Below, in pieces: positions 12,231-12,261 of a stretch of 12,261 nt of DNA (position 1 is the stretch's first letter; each line of letters begins with the position of its first letter). The position numbers were made by a program, and so were the translations under genes. The stretch is from assembly GCA_910586105.1 (NCBI GenBank), contig CAJUGU010000120.1:1-12261 (forward strand), given 5' to 3'. The DNA is from an uncultured Eubacteriales bacterium. GTDB taxonomy: Bacteria; Bacillota; Clostridia; Oscillospirales; Butyricicoccaceae. The notes below the pieces were generated by a model that was not told where the DNA came from, searched no databases, and saw nothing but the letters and a program-made list of their open reading frames with translations.

Positions 12231-12261
12231 GGGAGTCCAGAGGGGCGAGCCCCTCTGGCGC
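12231..12261 (-). repeat. Dispersed palindromic element, copy 2
   Basis: Read on the minus strand this is GCG, then the perfect 9-bp stem CCAGAGGGG/CCCCTCTGG (loop CTCG), then ACTCCC. It matches copy 1 at 3188-3218 in order, size and flanks, in the opposite orientation. Compared on the element's own strand, the two also share a TGCGG(G)CGGGA stretch about 10-15 bases further on. The element touches the window edge, so more of it may lie outside. Confidence 0.75.

Overview
The window looks like a chromosomal segment of a GC-rich, spore-forming, Gram-positive gut Clostridium-type bacterium (Firmicutes; Oscillospirales/Ruminococcaceae is my best guess). The grounds are a YlbJ-type sporulation membrane protein, a LuxS, a zinc-type ribosomal protein L31, strong AGGAGG-type ribosome sites, TTGnnn-17-TATAnT promoters and GC-rich codon use with AT-rich promoter islands. 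No tRNA, rRNA, CRISPR array, transposase or phage gene is visible. Most of the window is housekeeping and cell-envelope genes.

Left part (1-3110, all minus strand): a membrane-anchored penicillin-binding carboxypeptidase is preceded, with no gap, by a small Cys-rich protein. Upstream of these is ylbJ, with a possible sigma-E-like promoter. A 600-base gene-free stretch (3059-3657) follows. It holds a 17-bp tandem repeat, a perfect 9-bp palindrome whose near-identical inverted copy closes the window at 12231-12261, a second long hairpin, and an extended -10 promoter that starts a structured 5' leader.

Centre (3658-7849, plus strand): a cytidylate-kinase-like P-loop protein and the tRNA 2'-phosphotransferase-like KptA appear to share that promoter, and a clear intrinsic terminator ends the unit. 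A second well-formed promoter then drives a two-gene envelope O-acetylation unit: an MBOAT/AlgI-type acyltransferase and a DHHW (AlgX/AlgJ-like SGNH) protein, ended by its own terminator.

Right part (7882-12261, minus strand): a six-unit 19-20 bp tandem array overlaps the 3' end of an uncharacterised helical protein. That gene lies downstream of a small membrane-anchored protein with a near-consensus promoter. Next come yigZ and hflX (hflX read from a TTG start), then rpmE with its own terminator, then luxS. Between luxS and the window edge are a 13-bp-stem hairpin and the second copy of the dispersed palindrome.

I see no convincing new multi-gene system. The parts most worth a second look are the non-coding ones (dispersed palindrome family, tandem arrays, structured leader of the kinase-kptA unit) and the uncharacterised protein pair at 7984-9106.
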